NCBI RefSeq assembly: GCF_005116675.2
Contig: NZ_CP050699.1
Span: 3,858,501-3,922,500 of the forward strand
Length of the DNA stretch: 64,000 bases
Direction: 5' to 3'
DNA from: Desulfosediminicola ganghwensis
GTDB lineage: Bacteria > Desulfobacterota > Desulfobulbia > Desulfobulbales > Desulfocapsaceae
This document shows positions 61,358 through 64,000 of this stretch, piece after piece (the first letter of the stretch is position 1; every line of letters begins with the position of its first letter). The notes beneath the pieces are model-generated. The model did not search any database. It worked only from the letters and a program-made list of their open reading frames with translations, and was not told where the DNA came from. The translations under genes and the position numbers were made by a program.

Positions 61358-62053
61358 TCAGAAAATCACTGTCTTCCTGATATGACTCACAACTTCATCA
61401 GGATCATCAAGCACCCGGAATAGCGTCATATCATCTACACTAATATTCCCGTTCCCCAAAAGTTTATCTTTAATCCAATCGGCAAGCCCAGACCAAAACT
61501 CGCTACCAACCAGTACTATCGGGAACGGTTTTATTCTCTGGGTTTGAATTAAAGTGAGGGATTCGAACAACTCATCCAGAGAGCCGAAGCCACCTGGCAT
61601 ACAGATAAATGCCATCGAATACTTCATGAACATCACTTTTCGTACAAAAAAGTACTTGAAATGTAAAGGGAAATTAGCGTATGGATTTGGATCCTGTTCA
61701 TGCGGCAGGCTGATATTCAAACCTATTGAAATTCCACCTGCTTCAAAAGCTCCCTTGTTGGCCGCCTCCATCAAACCGGGGCCGCCACCGGTAATGATGG
61801 CATATCCCGCTTTGGCAAGTTCAGAAGCAATCTTCTCCGTAAGCAGATAATAGGGGTCGGAAGAATCGGTTCGGGCTGAACCGTAAATAGTAACCCCGGG
61901 AACATCCACCGCAGACATTGCATCGAAGCCGTCAACAAATTCCGACATTATTCTGAACATGCGCCAGGAATCACCGATTACGGTATTATCAAGGCAGTAC
62001 TTTGGTTCCATTCGGATACCATTGTGCACACAATTTCTCTTGGTCGGTACCAT
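61358..62053 (-). CDS. LOG-family Rossmann-fold protein
   Basis: The 231-residue protein shows TIYGSARTDSSDPYY, GGGPGLMEAANKGAFEAGG and the active-site motif PGGFGSLDELFE of the LOG family (cytokinin-nucleotide phosphoribohydrolases and related nucleosidases). In bacteria they may hydrolyse nucleotide monophosphates. ATG 62053 follows GGAGGGAGGAG. It sits 80 bases after pilT, transcribed in the same direction. Confidence 0.9.
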   Translation of the reverse strand: MVPTKRNCVHNGIRMEPKYCLDNTVIGDSWRMFRIMSEFVDGFDAMSAVDVPGVTIYGSARTDSSDPYYLLTEKIASELAKAGYAIITGGGPGLMEAANKGAFEAGGISIGLNISLPHEQDPNPYANFPLHFKYFFVRKVMFMKYSMAFICMPGGFGSLDELFESLTLIQTQRIKPFPIVLVGSEFWSGLADWIKDKLLGNGNISVDDMTLFRVLDDPDEVVSHIRKTVIF

Positions 62054-62084
62054 ACTCCTCCCTCCCTGGCGAGTTCATCTCGGA

Positions 62085-64000
62085 TTATAAAGACGCTATT
62101 AACAAATCTGCTTTTTTATACAATTCACCTCCATCATCACCCCTACCTACCACTTTTTCTGCCCAGCTCCGTGCCCGTAATTTTTGGTTCAGATCTGCAT
62201 ATGCCATAGCTTTCAGTAATTGTACCTCAACGGGATTAACTGATGCCCCACGGCATTTCTTCAGGCTGGCTAATGAACTTTCACTTTCACCCACATGATA
62301 CTGCACCTTGGCAAGCCGTAATCGCAGTACAGAATCCTGTGGCTCAAGCTCCACTGCTTTCCTGCAGAATGAAAGCGCTATCTCAGCCCCTTCTTTCGCA
62401 AGCCAAACCGCCTCACCCAGCATGCTCATTATTTCTGCATCAAAAGGGTTCTGGCTCAAGGCCTTTTGCAGGATAGGCAAAGCACGCTGCGGCTCACCCG
62501 CTCCAAGATATGCCTCACCAAGATAACGTGAAGCTCTGCTCTGCTCCGATTCTGGCATGCTGTCCATCCAGAGAGTAAGATACTGAACGCTCTGTTTATA
62601 CTCCTTAGCCCTGCAGCATAATTTGCCTAGTTGCAAACGCAAATCACAACAAATATCCTGCTGCTGGCCTGCTTTCTCGCAAAGAGAATGAGCCACGGTA
62701 AAGTGATGCAGAGCGGTAACCGCATCGTTTTTTTGCTGTGCCCCCAGACCGAGATTATAATGAGCCATGTAGTTTTCGCAATCAACCTCAAGTACCCGGG
62801 TAAATGTCTTGCGAGCCAGGTTGTTACGATTCATGAGCGCATACGTTACCCCGAGACTGTTCAGCAGATTAACATCCTCAGGATCGCAGCGAAGCCCAAG
62901 TTTATACTCCTTGATAGCTTTAGGAAGATTGCCATCACCAAAATAAATGTCCCCACTTATATTGAGTGACACGGCATCGAACAATACCGAGTGGCCAGAT
63001 CCGAAAAATTCTGCATGCAGCAACGCCTTATGGGCATTCTGCAATGCCTCGGCACTGGAGAAATCGAGATATGGGTAACAACTCACACCGGCATAAAGGT
63101 TTGAGAACTCTTTGATTCCCTGCAATTCTGCAATTATTTTTTGGGCTAACACCAGCCCCCCGTCTCTATCTGCGCCCGAGGCAAAAATTATACTCCCCCT
63201 GTCGAGACCCAAGAACCGGAGCATGACACCTTCAGGCAACTCAAGGCACTCCAAGACCGCTTGGAGCCTGGCTGAAACATCAGTAGACGTATCAGACTCC
63301 GGCAGGCTCAATTTAATAATGCAGAATTTGTCCCCCCGGGATTTCGCCCTCCTGAACCGTCTGAGAATATCACCCCTGTGGTTTCGTAACGGATGTTTGT
63401 CCGCATTCACCAACAAGCTGAAATCACAAAAGCTAAACGGCCCTCTTCTTGCTGCCTCGTGTAGAGCCGTCCACGCCTCATCGAGCAGACCAGGTTCATT
63501 GTCATCGCGCAAATTATACAGTTTTGCATCGTCCCCGGAAACGTCCTCTGCCGGAAACTGACTACTGCCAATATGAACCCGATAAAAATTTTCACGCTTG
63601 AGATAATGAACAAGACTTGAACTGAAGCTTTCAACATCTGCCATCTTTTCACTATCAGTTAGAAGTGCATAGATATTTTGCCCGAGATGGTGAAGAAGAA
63701 ATCGATTATCGCAAAAATATTTCAGTGCAGATGCTGCTCGCTGAGCATTTCTGAATGTCTCTCTGAGTCCTTGGTTCCTTGCAGGAATTTTCACGAGAAC
63801 GATTGAGTACGAGCTTTCTCTCCCCAGGGAATTAAGCTCTCCAAACAGGTGTACGTTGTTCAACAATCCGGTTTCAGGGTCAGTGAAACTCTGTTTGCAT
63901 TCAAGAAATTTCAGAGCCAGCTGCTCACGGGTCTCAAGCAGCCAATCCTCCGCTGCACGCTGTATGATCAAAGGATCAACGCCATCTACGATAAAAACAA
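62085..64000 (-). CDS. TPR protein with a degenerate GGDEF region (5' end outside window)
   Basis: The frame is open to the window edge (an upstream VFIVDGVDPL... continues the reading from before base 63971), so the start is missing; about 637 residues are visible. The N-terminal half looks like one or two degraded GGDEF domains (SFTDPETGLLNNVHLFGEL; later NLYAGVSCYP and LHAEFFGSGHSVLF) without a GGDEF active site. The C-terminal half, from about residue 350, holds six or more TPR repeats (GDGNLPKAIKEYKLGL, NSLGVTYALMNRNN, HYNLGLGAQQKND, YLGEAYLGAGEPQRAL). It may be a protein-interaction hub for c-di-GMP signalling. Confidence 0.8.
   Translation of the reverse strand, partial: VFIVDGVDPLIIQRAAEDWLLETREQLALKFLECKQSFTDPETGLLNNVHLFGELNSLGRESSYSIVLVKIPARNQGLRETFRNAQRAASALKYFCDNRFLLHHLGQNIYALLTDSEKMADVESFSSSLVHYLKRENFYRVHIGSSQFPAEDVSGDDAKLYNLRDDNEPGLLDEAWTALHEAARRGPFSFCDFSLLVNADKHPLRNHRGDILRRFRRAKSRGDKFCIIKLSLPESDTSTDVSARLQAVLECLELPEGVMLRFLGLDRGSIIFASGADRDGGLVLAQKIIAELQGIKEFSNLYAGVSCYPYLDFSSAEALQNAHKALLHAEFFGSGHSVLFDAVSLNISGDIYFGDGNLPKAIKEYKLGLRCDPEDVNLLNSLGVTYALMNRNNLARKTFTRVLEVDCENYMAHYNLGLGAQQKNDAVTALHHFTVAHSLCEKAGQQQDICCDLRLQLGKLCCRAKEYKQSVQYLTLWMDSMPESEQSRASRYLGEAYLGAGEPQRALPILQKALSQNPFDAEIMSMLGEAVWLAKEGAEIALSFCRKAVELEPQDSVLRLRLAKVQYHVGESESSLASLKKCRGASVNPVEVQLLKAMAYADLNQKLRARSWAEKVVGRGDDGGELYKKADLLIASL

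Noticed and set aside
1..64000. CRISPR array or prophage
   Set aside because: No evenly spaced direct repeats with unique spacers and no phage structural genes were seen.

Overview
The window looks like a chromosomal segment of an anaerobic Desulfobacterota bacterium, most likely of the Desulfobulbales type. The basis is gene content read from the sequence: a tungsten/molybdenum aldehyde ferredoxin oxidoreductase with its own MoaD-like protein and two MoeA paralogues, a nine-haem c-type cytochrome lipoprotein, a ThiC-like enzyme under a cobalamin riboswitch (a setting typical of anaerobic benzimidazole synthesis), FolE2, a split PurH and many GGDEF/PilZ proteins. No rRNA or marker gene allows a firmer assignment.

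Region 1 (1 to about 13,117) is an AT-rich accessory region. It holds an IS66 element cut by the window edge, a riboswitch-controlled secreted protein, the C-terminal remnant of a tyrosine recombinase, a set of small unrecognised genes separated by attC-like inverted repeats and a dispersed 17-bp repeat, an IS3 fragment, and a gene for a nucleotide-modification-associated (Nmad2-like) protein. That gene is split by an element with 26-bp terminal inverted repeats and an 8-bp target duplication (TAAAAACT), and the element itself carries an intact IS30 insertion. Deleting the element and one duplication copy on paper restores a continuous 207-codon frame. A PD-(D/E)XK-type nuclease gene follows. 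The region ends at 13095-13117 in a fragment that matches the 3' end of a tRNA-Leu followed by a terminator, which I read as one attachment-site end of a genomic island.

Region 2 (13,118-64,000) is a dense core chromosome: tRNA-Thr(CGU); a nonahaem cytochrome and RlpA; trpEGDCF; rpsT; a cyclic-nucleotide-binding/DUF4388 regulator; an operon hslR-(IMP cyclohydrolase)-purN-pyrR-U32 peptidase; folE2; PilZ and DUF2905 proteins; an aminotransferase and cobO; a SIMPL protein; a D-2-hydroxyacid dehydrogenase; NlpC/P60, darP and gpmI; the moeA-moeA2-aor-moaD cluster; a GGDEF-PilZ protein; acyP and a fused oligopeptide-type ABC ATPase; a thiC/bzaF homologue behind a cobalamin riboswitch and terminator; uvrC; a repeat-bearing family 2 glycosyltransferase; rsmE, waaA, comEC, pilT, a LOG-family protein and a TPR/degenerate-GGDEF protein cut by the window end.

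Functional links: two cobalamin-related genes (cobO and the ThiC/BzaF homologue), a tungsten/molybdenum cofactor module feeding the aldehyde oxidoreductase, and repeated cyclic-dinucleotide signalling parts (riboswitch, PilZ, GGDEF-PilZ, degenerate GGDEF-TPR) alongside surface and motility functions (PilT, glycosyltransferase, secreted protein). The most notable items are the nested insertion that splits the Nmad2-like gene, the riboswitch with an overlapping terminator at 2360-2453, the tRNA-Leu fragment that marks the island edge, the attC-like/cassette-like organisation, and the cobalamin-riboswitch-controlled ThiC homologue.
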